Shown here one piece after another: positions 44,952-54,600 of a DNA stretch of 64,000 nucleotides. Below the pieces are notes generated by a model. That model saw only the letters and a list, made by a program, of their open reading frames with translations. It was not told the DNA's origin and made no database searches. Each line of letters starts with the position of its first letter. The stretch's first letter is position 1. This stretch comes from Leptidea sinapis (taxonomy: Eukaryota; Arthropoda; Insecta; Lepidoptera; Pieridae), in the NCBI RefSeq assembly GCF_905404315.1, contig NC_066275.1, positions 7,254,001-7,318,000 of the forward strand, read 5' to 3'. The translations under genes and the position numbers were made by a program.

Positions 44952-46570
44952 TACAAATTATTTAAGTTTTCTTTAGTGTTAATTCCGCCAATATTTGTCT
45001 TAAAAACAATTCGACACGTGTTTGGCCTCTACACGAGGCATCCTCAGGACGTGTTGTCTCGCCAAAATCTTTTTGAAAAAAAGATTTATCTGGCATATCA
45101 GATATGTTTTTAGTATCAACAGATCCTTCTATTATTTGAATACTGTATTGCCAAAGAAGAAAATCTACAACATGTCCATGGAAATAGACACCGGGGCAGG
45201 CACCTCATCTATTAAAAGAAAGAGGAATGACACAATCATAGACCCCGATACGAAGCAAGAGATCCAAGACCCCAAAAGACCTAGGATGGTTTTGGATACG
45301 GATAAAAAGGTGAGATGTTTGAAGGCCTTGACATCAGCATATAGCAAAATAATAGAAGTGTTGGCAGGGCTGATGTACCCAATCAAGAAAGGTGAAGACG
45401 CAGGGATTAGGAGAACTAAAGTTGCTGAATTGAAATCAGAAGTTATTTTGGCCTCTCAAGTAACAAGCATCATATTCACCGCTCACAACATAAATAGACA
45501 GAGGATAAGAGGAACTAGCACTAACATGCAGCAAAAAGCTCCAGCTAGTTGCTCCAGCAACCGACTACAATATACACTTTATGGGTAACGACTATTCCAT
45601 CCCGAGGTCTGAGATAGACAATATTTGGCTGACTGAGACAAAAAGAGAAAGGTTGGATTATAAAAACTATTCCATGGACGAGGAAAATTGGTATGGGACC
45701 ATGGGACCGTATCTGGACATGTTTGCTGCATTCAAACTACGCATGGATGAATTACGCTTGGGACATGGGACAATGCCGATCACGAAAAAGGACGGCACAC
45801 ATACTTCCTTTCAGGTCTCAAAGTACGGGTTGACAGGGGCCCATCACATCCTATTAGAAGGGAGTAGTTTCCCACCGGAGAGGCGGTCGTCGATTGTGCA
45901 AAGCTTAGGTCCTATGACAGCTTTCCTATGCATGATCAGGACAGAAGGAATTTATAGAAACAAGTTTTCAGCCGCCGTGAAACGAGCTATGTCGCACATC
46001 CCATCGATTGATGATATCATAGAGATTACCAAGAACGTCAAGGTGTCCTTCGAGTTGTCGACTATGATAAGTCTCATAGCAGAGATACTACTAATTACGA
46101 CCTCAAGACAGGCATCAAGGATGTGTTTTCCTATAAACTTTTTGGCAGTAACGGTCGAAGGTATTAAAAGGGAGGAGGACAAAATAGAATTCCTTAAGTT
46201 CTTCAACACCACTGGCTCTGGCGGTTGGATGTTGTATAAAATGTGCATGCAGAGGACATGGGCCATGCAGGGCCTTATGACAGAAGAGGTGGCCTCCCAG
46301 ATAGTGTACCACAGTATTTTTGGCACATATAAAAAAGATCTGAGTATTCTGTCTCAAATTACCAAAACAGGGAACATTTACTTTTATAAAAATTATGTGA
46401 GTCTCGTGCCAGATTTTGGCGAGACAACACGTCCTGAGGATGCCTCGTGTAGAGGCGAAACACGTGTCGAATTGTTTTGAAGACAAATATTGGCGGAATT
46501 AACACTAAAGAAAACTTAAATAATTTGTATAATTATGGATTTCCGCAAAGTAACGCCTAATTCAATAAAT
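44952..46570 (+). mobile_element. Foldback element FB1 carrying a viral gene insert
   Basis: Inverted arms of 119 bp (44952-45070 and 46411-46529) flank 1,340 bp. A tail (46530-46570) follows with GGATTTCCGCAAAGTAACGCC and AATAAAT. The direct repeat ATAGACTGGGTGA at 44939-44951 and 46569-46581 bounds the whole, so arms, insert and tail behave as one inserted unit. Just before the right arm a single GTCTCGTGCC repeat unit survives (46401-46410), the unit that is tandemly repeated in the copy at 47058-47560. Arms include CACGTGT, CCTCTACACGAGGC and AGATTTTGGCGAGACAACAC. Confidence 0.9.
45172..46396 (+). pseudogene. Endogenous orthomyxovirus-like nucleoprotein, frameshifted
   Basis: Two overlapping frames cover about 410 codons: 45172-45588 (begins MSMEIDTGAG, with a basic KRKR cluster near residue 15 resembling a nuclear signal) and 45581-46396. 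The shift falls near the A-run at 45533-45537, because the second frame is open back into this region. Motif order (GLTGAHH, then RRSSIVQSLGPMTAFLCM, KFSAAVKRAM and a hydrophobic block ending in MCFPINF) follows what I expect of orthomyxovirus nucleoproteins, most likely the quaranjavirus side. The C-terminus appears cut at the right foldback arm. Other negative-strand nucleoproteins are the alternative. The flanking MASTRGILRTCC and PEDASCRGETRVELF are translations of the arms, not viral. Confidence 0.6.
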
Positions 46571-46581
46571 AGACTGGGTGA

Positions 46582-46714
46582 GTTCACGACAGCTGACCAC
46601 AACTCATGTTACAAACAATCAAGGTGTGACGTATTCTCTAGTACGCAGTACATAATACACCCATGATAAAAATTATTATCAGATCATTCTTTTCACTATA
46701 CAGATACATCAAAT
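46582..46714. other. Short unassigned spacer
   Basis: No feature recognised. Confidence 0.4.
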
Positions 46715-46930
46715 CAAATCCAATCAAAATCACTGCATTCATGTAGATCATGAAAATGATACTTATGAATGTCAAAAAAAAATTTTAGAATTTACCGCCA
46801 CTTCGTAAAGGGTTGAGCTAATGAGAAGAAGTGACAAGAAACTCATTGCCACTCTTTTAAATTATTATTTACATCGTTTTACAAATCATTTTCATTACAA
46901 TATATCTAAAAAGATGCAACAAAAATACTC
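46715..46930 (-). repeat. LINE 3' untranslated end, inverted copy
   Basis: Reverse complement, with divergence, of 22800-23013: CGCCACTTCGTAAAGGG, GAGAAGAAGTGACAAGAAAC and an inverted AATTTGAATTT-like end. No coding part. Confidence 0.65.
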
Positions 46931-47057
46931 AAACGTCAAATAGTCAATGCCATCGATGATAACATTCACCTTGAATAGAAAACTCCGGGTTATTTAAAGT
47001 TAAAATAAGTTGATAAAAATAAATCAACATTTATCATTTTAAAGTAACCCTTTGTAA

Positions 47058-47560
47058 TACAAATGATTTGAGTTTTCTTGAGTGTTAATTCCGCCAATAT
47101 TTGTCTTTAAACAATTCGACACGTGTTTCGCCTCTACACGAGGCATGTTCAGGACGTGTTGTCTGTGTGTTGTATTGACTCAGTCTCGTGCCAGATTTGG
47201 GCGAGATTCAGTCTCGTGCCAGATTTTGGCGAGACTCAAAGTCTCGTGCCAGATTTTGGCGAGACTCAAAGTCTCGTGCCAGATTTTGGCGAGACTCAAA
47301 GTCTCGTGCCAGATTTTGGCGAGACTCAAAGTCTCGTGCCAGATTTGGGCGAGACTCAAAGTCTCGTGCCAGATTTTGGCGAGACTCAAAGTCTCGTGCC
47401 AGATTTTGGCGAGACAACACGTCCTGAAGATGCCTCGTGTAGAGGCGAAACACGTGTCGAATTGTTTAAAGACAAATATTGGCGGAATTTACACTAAAGA
47501 AAACTCAAATCATTTGTATAAATTATGGATTTCCGCAAAGTAACGCCTACTTCAATAAAT
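47058..47560 (+). mobile_element. Foldback element FB1 with tandem-repeat loop
   Basis: Arms (47058-47167 and 47411-47519) match those of the virus-bearing copy. The loop carries the 30-bp array at 47182-47415 instead of viral sequence. The tail ends ACGCCTACTTCAATAAAT. No clear flanking direct repeat is seen here. Frames of up to 153 codons cross the array in several phases and are repeat artefacts. Confidence 0.88.
47182..47415 (+). repeat. 30-bp tandem array, about 8 units
   Basis: Unit: AGTCTCGTGCC followed by AGATTTTGGCGAGACTCAA. Each unit contains GTCTCG and CGAGAC, so every repeat can fold on itself. Units are almost identical; two carry GATTTGGG in place of GATTTTGG. Confidence 0.93.
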
Positions 47561-47564
47561 TAGC

Positions 47565-47995
47565 CATATGTACTCTACAAACATATTGAAATGTTTAATC
47601 ACAATAACCTGGGGCGAAATTTATTGGTGGATTATCAATTTCTCTTGAGATTCTACAAGGGTTTTCACAGCAGTCTGTTTTAATTCAAACTTGAGTATCT
47701 ATGTGTACTGTGTATTCCATATTTTTAGCTAGATAAAATAAATATATATATACATATACGTCAAATATAAATATAGCTTAAAGTGACTTTTTACAGTGAC
47801 CTCTGTATAGTAATAAGAATGTACTAAATTTAAAACTGGACCGAGAAATTTTATTATAATAATTCTTTATTGTCAAATGTTCAACGTTCAAAGATGTTCT
47901 TAACTCGAAAATGGATAACAAATGGATACTTCAAATAATTATAACCCCTAAATGGGATACAATAGATTTCAACAGAAATACCTTAGATTAAGGGT
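47565..47995. other. Nothing recognised
   Basis: AT-rich; no feature. Confidence 0.4.
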
Positions 47996-47998
47996 TTG

Positions 47999-48750
47999 GT
48001 CTCCGCTGCGCTCCAATTAGATACCGCAGGCGCAGTCACAAAGTGCGGCAACAAATACTACGCCCAAGTGGTCATACTCGAGCCAGTCTTGAACAATGTG
48101 TGGAACATTTACGTGCAACATGTGTTGTATATATTGCTTATAATTAAAACTAAAATGCCGGATTGCGTAGGAAATTTTGTAAAAATAACACTTACTACAT
48201 ATCATCTGTAAGTATTTTATATTTTACTAGTTGACCCGACAGACGTTGTTTTGTATATAGTAAATAAAATAATGTTTTTTTTAAATTTGTCAGTAATATT
48301 TCATAACATCAAGAATTATTTCGTAAAATATGCTCCCTGTTGTTGTAATGAAATTGGTTTACAGCAGAACTGTCAAACCGTGCGTCAATAAATTCTCTCA
48401 TAGAAAATATGTCCATACAAAACAAATATCGGACGACGGGGGACACATCAAGGGAAAAACAAAATTGTTTTTTTTATTTAATTCCGAACACACTCATAGT
48501 AAACCTTCCCTGGACTTCCACAAATAATTCAAGACCAATATTAGCCAAATCGGTCCAGCCGTTCTCGAGTTTTAGCTTATTAGCATTTATATATATAGAT
48601 TAATTTTAAAGTAAAATAACACGAAGTGAATGTTACAAAATTTTAAAAATGCCACTCAATTGACACTCAATGTCAAAATGCCACGCACACAAGCATCTTA
48701 TAGTTGCCTTATCAAAAAAGTGCGGTATCTAGTTGGAGCGCAGGGGAGAC
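47999..48750. mobile_element. MITE-like element interrupted by family B repeat
   Basis: 30-bp inverted ends with two mismatches (47999-48028, starting GTCTCCGCTGCGCTCC; and 48721-48750) bound 750 bp. The middle (48225-48600) is a copy of repeat family B, apparently inserted later. The 71-codon frame at 47996-48211 has no motif. Confidence 0.65.
48225..48600 (+). repeat. Interspersed repeat family B, copy 1
   Basis: Begins TACTAGTTGACCCGACAGAC and ends near AAATCGGTCCAGCCGTTCTC and a (TA)n/ATAGAT end. This is a sequence type I know as very common in Lepidoptera. Copy 2 lies at 49197-49568. Non-coding. Confidence 0.72.
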
Positions 48751-49100
48751 TAATTATAAATCTAACTGTAATACATATCTAACTCTAAAACCGAATGTCA
48801 ATAATACTTTGAATAACTGAAAGGACAATAATGTTATCAATATAGATCAGATACAAATAATTTCAACAATTATACATTCTTACAACATATATTGTATATA
48901 TATTATCTCTCTTAATTAATCTCACAGCTCCCGTTAAGGCTTGTTCGTAATATGGACACTCATTTTCACACAAACAACTTCGACTTGAAAGAAAATTTCA
49001 ATTATCAAATCCATAAAACGATTTATTGATAGTGAGGTACCTATTGGAAAAAATTTAATTGTATATCTGGAAGTTTGTTTACCAGAAATGGAAAGTGTAG
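48751..49100. other. Nothing recognised
   Basis: AT-rich; no feature. Confidence 0.35.
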
Positions 49101-49136
49101 CTTTAGAACACAGGCATACACGCCTGTGTTCTAAAG
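49101..49136. repeat. Perfect 15-bp hairpin
   Basis: Arms 49101-49115 (CTTTAGAACACAGGC) and 49122-49136 are exact complements around a 6-base loop. Confidence 0.85.
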
Positions 49137-49196
49137 TTAGGTGTAGGTTATAAGTTATTAAAAATAAACACTTGTGAAGGATTAAATATATATTAT

Positions 49197-49568
49197 ACTA
49201 GCTAACCAGACAGACGTTGTCCTGTACATAATAAATAAAATACTGTTTTTTATGAATCTGTCAATAATTCTTTATAGCATCAAGAATTATTTCGTAAAAT
49301 ATGCTCCTTGTTGTTATAATGAAATTGTTTCACAGCAGAACTGTCAAACCGTGCGTCAATAAAAATACTCTCACAGAAAATATGTCCATACAAAACAAAT
49401 GTTGGAAATAAAAATAATTATGGGTCCCAAATCGAAATAAAAACTATACTATCTCTCAAGTTGGACTAAACTGCACTCCATGAGGTAATCCCCATTAAAA
49501 TCCGTACATTAGGTTTGGACTCCACCACGGACAAACAACGTGTCACGTAATTTATAGATATTTAGATA
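49197..49568 (+). repeat. Interspersed repeat family B, copy 2
   Basis: Shares the TACTAGCT...CAGACGTTG start and the GCACAGTTGACA-type left third (TAATGAAATTG, AGAACTGTCAAACCGTGCG) with copy 1, then diverges. Its right half contains CTATCTCTCAAGTTGGA. Confidence 0.65.
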
Positions 49569-49569
49569 T

Positions 49570-50650
49570 AGTTGTACTCAGCTAAAAGTAATATCTTGAA
49601 ATGATAATAAAATTATATCAATACATTATTATTAAATTAGTAAGGCGTTCCTGAATTCTTTTGTTAAACAGAATCTTGTCAATATATGAAACAGTTATTC
49701 CTTCAAGTCGACGATGTATGTAGCACCTTGGATAAATTCTAACAACAAGTTTAACAACGATCTTATCTTAGGGAAGTAAAGAATTTTCCAAGTGGGGAAT
49801 GGGAGATATTTTGGGGAGACTGCAAAGGCTACAGTTATTATTTTAATCAGCTAGATTGAAGTGGAGATAATTAAAAAATAAATCAAATAATTAAAATATT
49901 ATTTCAAATATGAAATTCAAGGGATTTTGTCTTATAATTATTTTAGTTAGCTTCAGTTCTTGTGTTTCTGGTCATTTACAATTACAAAACTTTCACACTA
50001 ATGTTATGGTAGCTCTAAAGAGACAATAGAAATGTACATAGAACATTAAAAAAAAATTCAATAGATACCGAGAAAGCAAATCCCTAGTTTTAGAACACAA
50101 TTGTATCGGACACACGTACTCCATTATTGTAATAAGCGCCATCTAGTTGTATCTAGTAACATTATTGTCAACAAGAGCGGGACGTATACAGCGGCATGTA
50201 GAGGTCGCGGGTGTGGCTCGTGTGACGTCACACCGCGGCAGGAGAGGCTGATTGTCAGTGCCATTTTGATTTCTGCGCGAAAATATCAGCGCGGAGGTTT
50301 TGCGCGAAACAGATGCCCAAAATCTAAATAGATAATAATAATTATTATAATAGAATAAATACCTATACAATATTAAACAAACATGCAAGTGAAATAGAAA
50401 ACATGCGTACTATAAAACTTGTAACCTTTTGTCATCATCTTTTAACTAAAGTACTAATAGATGACTCTGGCGTTTTTCTAAATGATAATAGATGGCGCTA
50501 CAGGCAGGCCTCATCGACTGGAATAATGCTATTGTTTTTGACGCACTCATTTCTAGATCAGGTTTCATTGGGTTCGTAGGATATTGTGAAGCACCCAGCA
50601 TTATGGAGTTTCTACTTTAAAACAATTACACAATGATCTAGATGAGAGCA
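49570..50650. other. Nothing certain
   Basis: AAGCGCCATCTAGT near 50133 is shared with 30085 and suggests an old interspersed repeat. The GC-rich patch near 50190-50300 has no domain. No gene called. Confidence 0.35.
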
Positions 50651-50654
50651 ATTA

Positions 50655-50730
50655 TTGATAATATGCGGTCAGACCTACGCTTTATAGTGAGCTAATCTGT
50701 GGACAGGGCAATTTGCTATCCAGACAACAG
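50655..50730 (-). repeat. Tiny Jockey-like LINE scrap
   Basis: The minus strand resembles the ALYKAQVRPHME segment of the LINE module at 26242-26800. A second scrap lies at 52590-52690. Confidence 0.4.
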
Positions 50731-50916
50731 CAGATATTTGTAATCGTATGAAATATCGGGGCCGGTATTTGATACTAGGAGAGGCGCTAAGAGGGGTATT
50801 ATCGGGTAGCGGTTATATGACAAATAGGACTAGAAGTAATTAGCTGCGAATTAATATAGAAATATTTGTAAGTATAAAGGGTCTTCTTGGTCGCGCTTTT
50901 CATTTCTGAAGGTCTT

Positions 50917-51172
50917 TTTTATGAAAATAATGGACGAGACGAGCAGGATGTTCAGCAGATGGTATTACGCCCTTCCCATTACAATGCAGTGCCGCTTAAA
51001 TTAAAATTTTGAGCGGCACTACAACTGCGCTCGTCACCTTGAGACATAACATGATAAGTCTCATTTGCCCAGTAATTTCACTAGCTACGGCGCCCTACTA
51101 CTACTACTACTGCTTCACGGCAGAAATAGGCGCCGTAGTGGTGTCTAGCCGGCATCCGGTGGAAAGGAGTCT
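50917..51172 (+). repeat. Interspersed repeat family A, copy 3
   Basis: ATGAAAATAATGGACGAGAC through GAGACATAACATGATAAGTC and TAGCCGGCATCCGGTGGAAA, with a small (CTA)n run near 51098-51112 replacing the usual centre. Confidence 0.8.
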
Positions 51173-51184
51173 CCGCCTGGGTCT

Positions 51185-51405
51185 GAAGGTCGTGTTCAAA
51201 TTTAAGTTTTGTCACTGTCACTAAAGCCTTCCAATCCTTTCGGCCTATGGCCTTCCTTATTGCGGTCTTAAGTGACAGTCCTGTGAGTGTCTTGATGTGG
51301 TCCGACCATTGGGTAGGTGATCTACCTACCTTGCCTATGACTATCAGTTTGTCTTGGCCAAAATATATAGCAAATGCTAAATATATAGGCAATCGGCTAA
51401 GTATA
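51185..51405 (-). pseudogene. LINE ORF2 C-terminal fragment
   Basis: A minus-strand frame reads GKVGRSPTQWSDHIKTLTG, then AIRKAIGRKDWKALV. This is the common LINE end GRP-x-x-W-x-D-I...A...R-x-W. The rest is absent. Confidence 0.65.
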
Positions 51406-51573
51406 AATGCTAAGGGGATGAAACCATTGCCAGCACATCTATTACGTCAGACTGTCTTTCCGATATCATCTCACGTACATAATTCATTTTTATGCTTGTC
51501 TTAATAAATAATGAAGCGAAAAGCCTCTACACACATAAAAAATAAATAAAAAACGGATGCAAAAAAAACTTAC

Positions 51574-51690
51574 ATGTGCAAAAGCAGTACAAACAGCAGT
51601 TGTGGCAACAAGTAATAGATTCCGATCGAACCAATCCTCGGCGGCTTCTAAGCAGCCCTTGTCATATATAATCTTACCTATATCAAAGTT
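51574..51690 (-). CDS. Tetraspanin exon 7b (alternative)
   Basis: 39 codons: IIYDKGCLEAAEDWFDRNLL then VATTAVCTAFAH, aligned residue for residue with 7a around GCL-x-A-x-EDW. Acceptor TTTTAG, strong donor GTAAGT. Phase 0 at both ends like 7a. Confidence 0.85.
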
Positions 51691-54600
51691 CTAAAACAAT
51701 AGAAAAAGAAACATATGAAATAAAGAGAACATAAAATTAAAACCTTAATGTGGACTTCGAATTTTCAATGAAACAAATAAACAAAACTTAGCTGAAAAAA
51801 TAAGAATTTTATGGGTAAATTTATTGAAGTAGGCGTTATTTTGCGTGCCAGAGTTTGGCGAGTTTACATCTCCTGAGGATACCTCGTGTAGTGGCGAAAC
51901 ACGTGTCGAATTGTTTGAAGACGAATATAGGCGGAAGTAATACTCAAGAAAACTCAAAATATTTGGGTAATTTTATGCGTTCATCTATTCCGTTGTGACA
52001 GGCAATTTATGACGAGAGATTCGAGACCAAGATTGAAGAGGGTTTTGGTGATCTTTTAACAACCATCTTTTATCATTTCCAATCCAAAAGTTACGAGTTT
52101 CATTCTTCGCTTTAGGTATGATAACTTAGCATACGGGTTCCTTGAGGTTGTTGTATAGTATGTTCTCAGCTTACGTCCCAATTTCACCACTGACACTTCA
52201 AACTGAGTTCAATAAAACTCAGTTTTACGTTAACGAGCTCAAATTCTAGTCTTGATCTCGATTAAACACAAAGCTATTTCACCAATACCTTTTGAACGTG
52301 TTGATGTAAACTTAGTTTTAAGTGATATAAAAAATTGAATGTATCAAATACCTGTCCAAAAATGTCATCGATAAGTAAGAACAAAATCAAAATTGTTTTA
52401 AGTCAATGTTTCAATTACTATAACGAGAATATTCGTCCAAAATTCGGCTGCGTTTAGGTTGTGTTGAGGGCGAAATGCAAATTTGAATCTGTTAACTCGT
52501 TTTGAGGCGTTAACTTAGTTCAAAGTCTTCTAATCGCGTTCAACTTCAATGTTGAAATTCGCCTTAAATTGTTCAAACTTGTACCAGGGTGCACAAGCTC
52601 AGAAATACTCCGTATGTGGTCGGACCTATGCCTTATAGAAAATTAATCTGCAGTCTGGGTTTATTGCTTTTCAGACAAGAGCTGTTATTGGCAATCAAAT
52701 TAATAAGCTAGCAAACTAAGCAATTTTCTGAATGTTAAATTAAAGATAACTCAAAAATTCAACGAAAAAAAAACAGGAATTGAAAAGTTTCAGAACAAAA
52801 CTACTTATCAGTTCAAATGTAACAAGTAGGTATCTAGGCAAAAGTAAGAAATAATAAAATTTGCGAAACTATAATAAAAATAATGTATAGAATCATTTAT
52901 AATTTTAAAAATTTTGCACGAGACAAGCACAATAATCACATTACCGCATAAAATTATTTTCTCACGCAAAAGATAAAAACGGTTAGAAGAACAATTATAC
53001 GGATTTAGAATACTTAAACACAATAGGTACTAACAGTTTTACTTAACTGACTTTGAATTGTTGAATTCATAATAGAATATTGTATTTACTTTGTTGATGA
53101 CAAAGCCGGCTAGTGAGCCTGTGGATCTTGGTGCAGATGGTAAATAAACACCACCTCCGAACTCTATATATATAATATTAACCAATCATATGGATCCATC
53201 TAAGTGATATAAAATGGCAAATTTTGCTCTTAAACTTGAACTCTATATATATAATATTAACCAATCATATGGATCCATCTAAGTGATATAAAATGGCAAA
53301 TTTTGCTCTTAAACTTGAACTCTATATATATAATATTAACCAATCATATGGATCGATCTAAGTAATATAAAATGGCAAATTTTGCTCCTAAACTTGAACA
53401 TTAACGTTGCGCGTTTTTGAAGATTTTGGAATGGTTAGGGAATAATTTTGCACGAATTGCTTTATTCAATTACGTTTTATCGTACACAAAAATGACAATT
53501 TATATTACATAAAAAATTTAACACTTGAGAACTATTACAATCAGTCTACATTAAAAATTGTATCTCTCAGAAAAAATCAACTTTCATTCATAATTAAAAC
53601 GACTGTCTTACGAACTTTCAATCAGGTCACGTATCCCGACGCGAGTTTAACATTTAATCCCAAGAAGTGTTCAACGCCGCTAAAGGAGTTTTCATTTCAA
53701 AAAATATACCCAATGGTTTTCTAGTGTCCATTCCCATCAGATCATAGGCATATCTTTTTGAATGGGTGGTGGTAGATTTTGACGATTTGAAGGTGAGACT
53801 TACAGATGAAATGTCTCTTGTGCCTGCACGTATTATCTTGCAACACTAGCGGAATTACAAAGATATTGCAAACTGTCATCCGGAAGATTCTAGAAAATTG
53901 TATCACTTAACCGTACCACTGCACTTCCAACCGTATTTACCTACTCTGTGGTGAATCGAAAGTGAAGATGATGAACTAAATATGAACCTGTAGAGTTAGA
54001 GGCGTCAGTACCGCGGCCAGTACAGTAACTATGTGTCTCTGGAGCCAGTCCTCACCGGCGACCAGGCAACCACGCTCGTGTATCACGTGCTCACTTACTT
54101 GCTAAATACCAACCAATGTTAATATTCCAAGTATTGTGTAAAACAGAACAATAATATTTATGGTTATTTATGCAACTGTTGTGTAATAAGGGGTATTAAA
54201 ACACGAATATGGGTTTATCTAGGTGTGAAGTTCAGTACAATATTATATCATCCGATTTCATTACAACACTCGTTTGGATAATGTAATGTTTATTAGGACA
54301 TTGGGTGTTTTAATGTTGGCAATAAGCTAACTGTTTTAGAATCGTTAATAGAGGATTTAAAGCATGGGTGTAGATAAAATAATTTACTTAGTAAAAAGAT
54401 TATTTGAAGTCATTCTAAATATCATTAAAAGTTGTTGAAAGGTTTAACTGCCCAGCGTGGAAAAACAATTTTAATAAAAATGGCGGCTAAGTGACATTTT
54501 ACAGTCAGCATAATAATGAAAACGATTTTTTATAATCTATTAGTCTATCTCTTCCGGGAGTTACATCCTTGATTGAGTCGCTATAGACACTACTATTGTG

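Noticed and set aside
45022..45171. N-terminal extension of the viral-like protein (MASTRGILRTCC...)
   Set aside because: Those codons are the translated left foldback arm and a short junction; the same peptide appears from the arm of the other copy.
47082..47543. Several overlapping frames of 70-153 codons on both strands
   Set aside because: All cross a 30-bp (multiple of three) tandem array, which keeps every frame open. No protein family resemblance.
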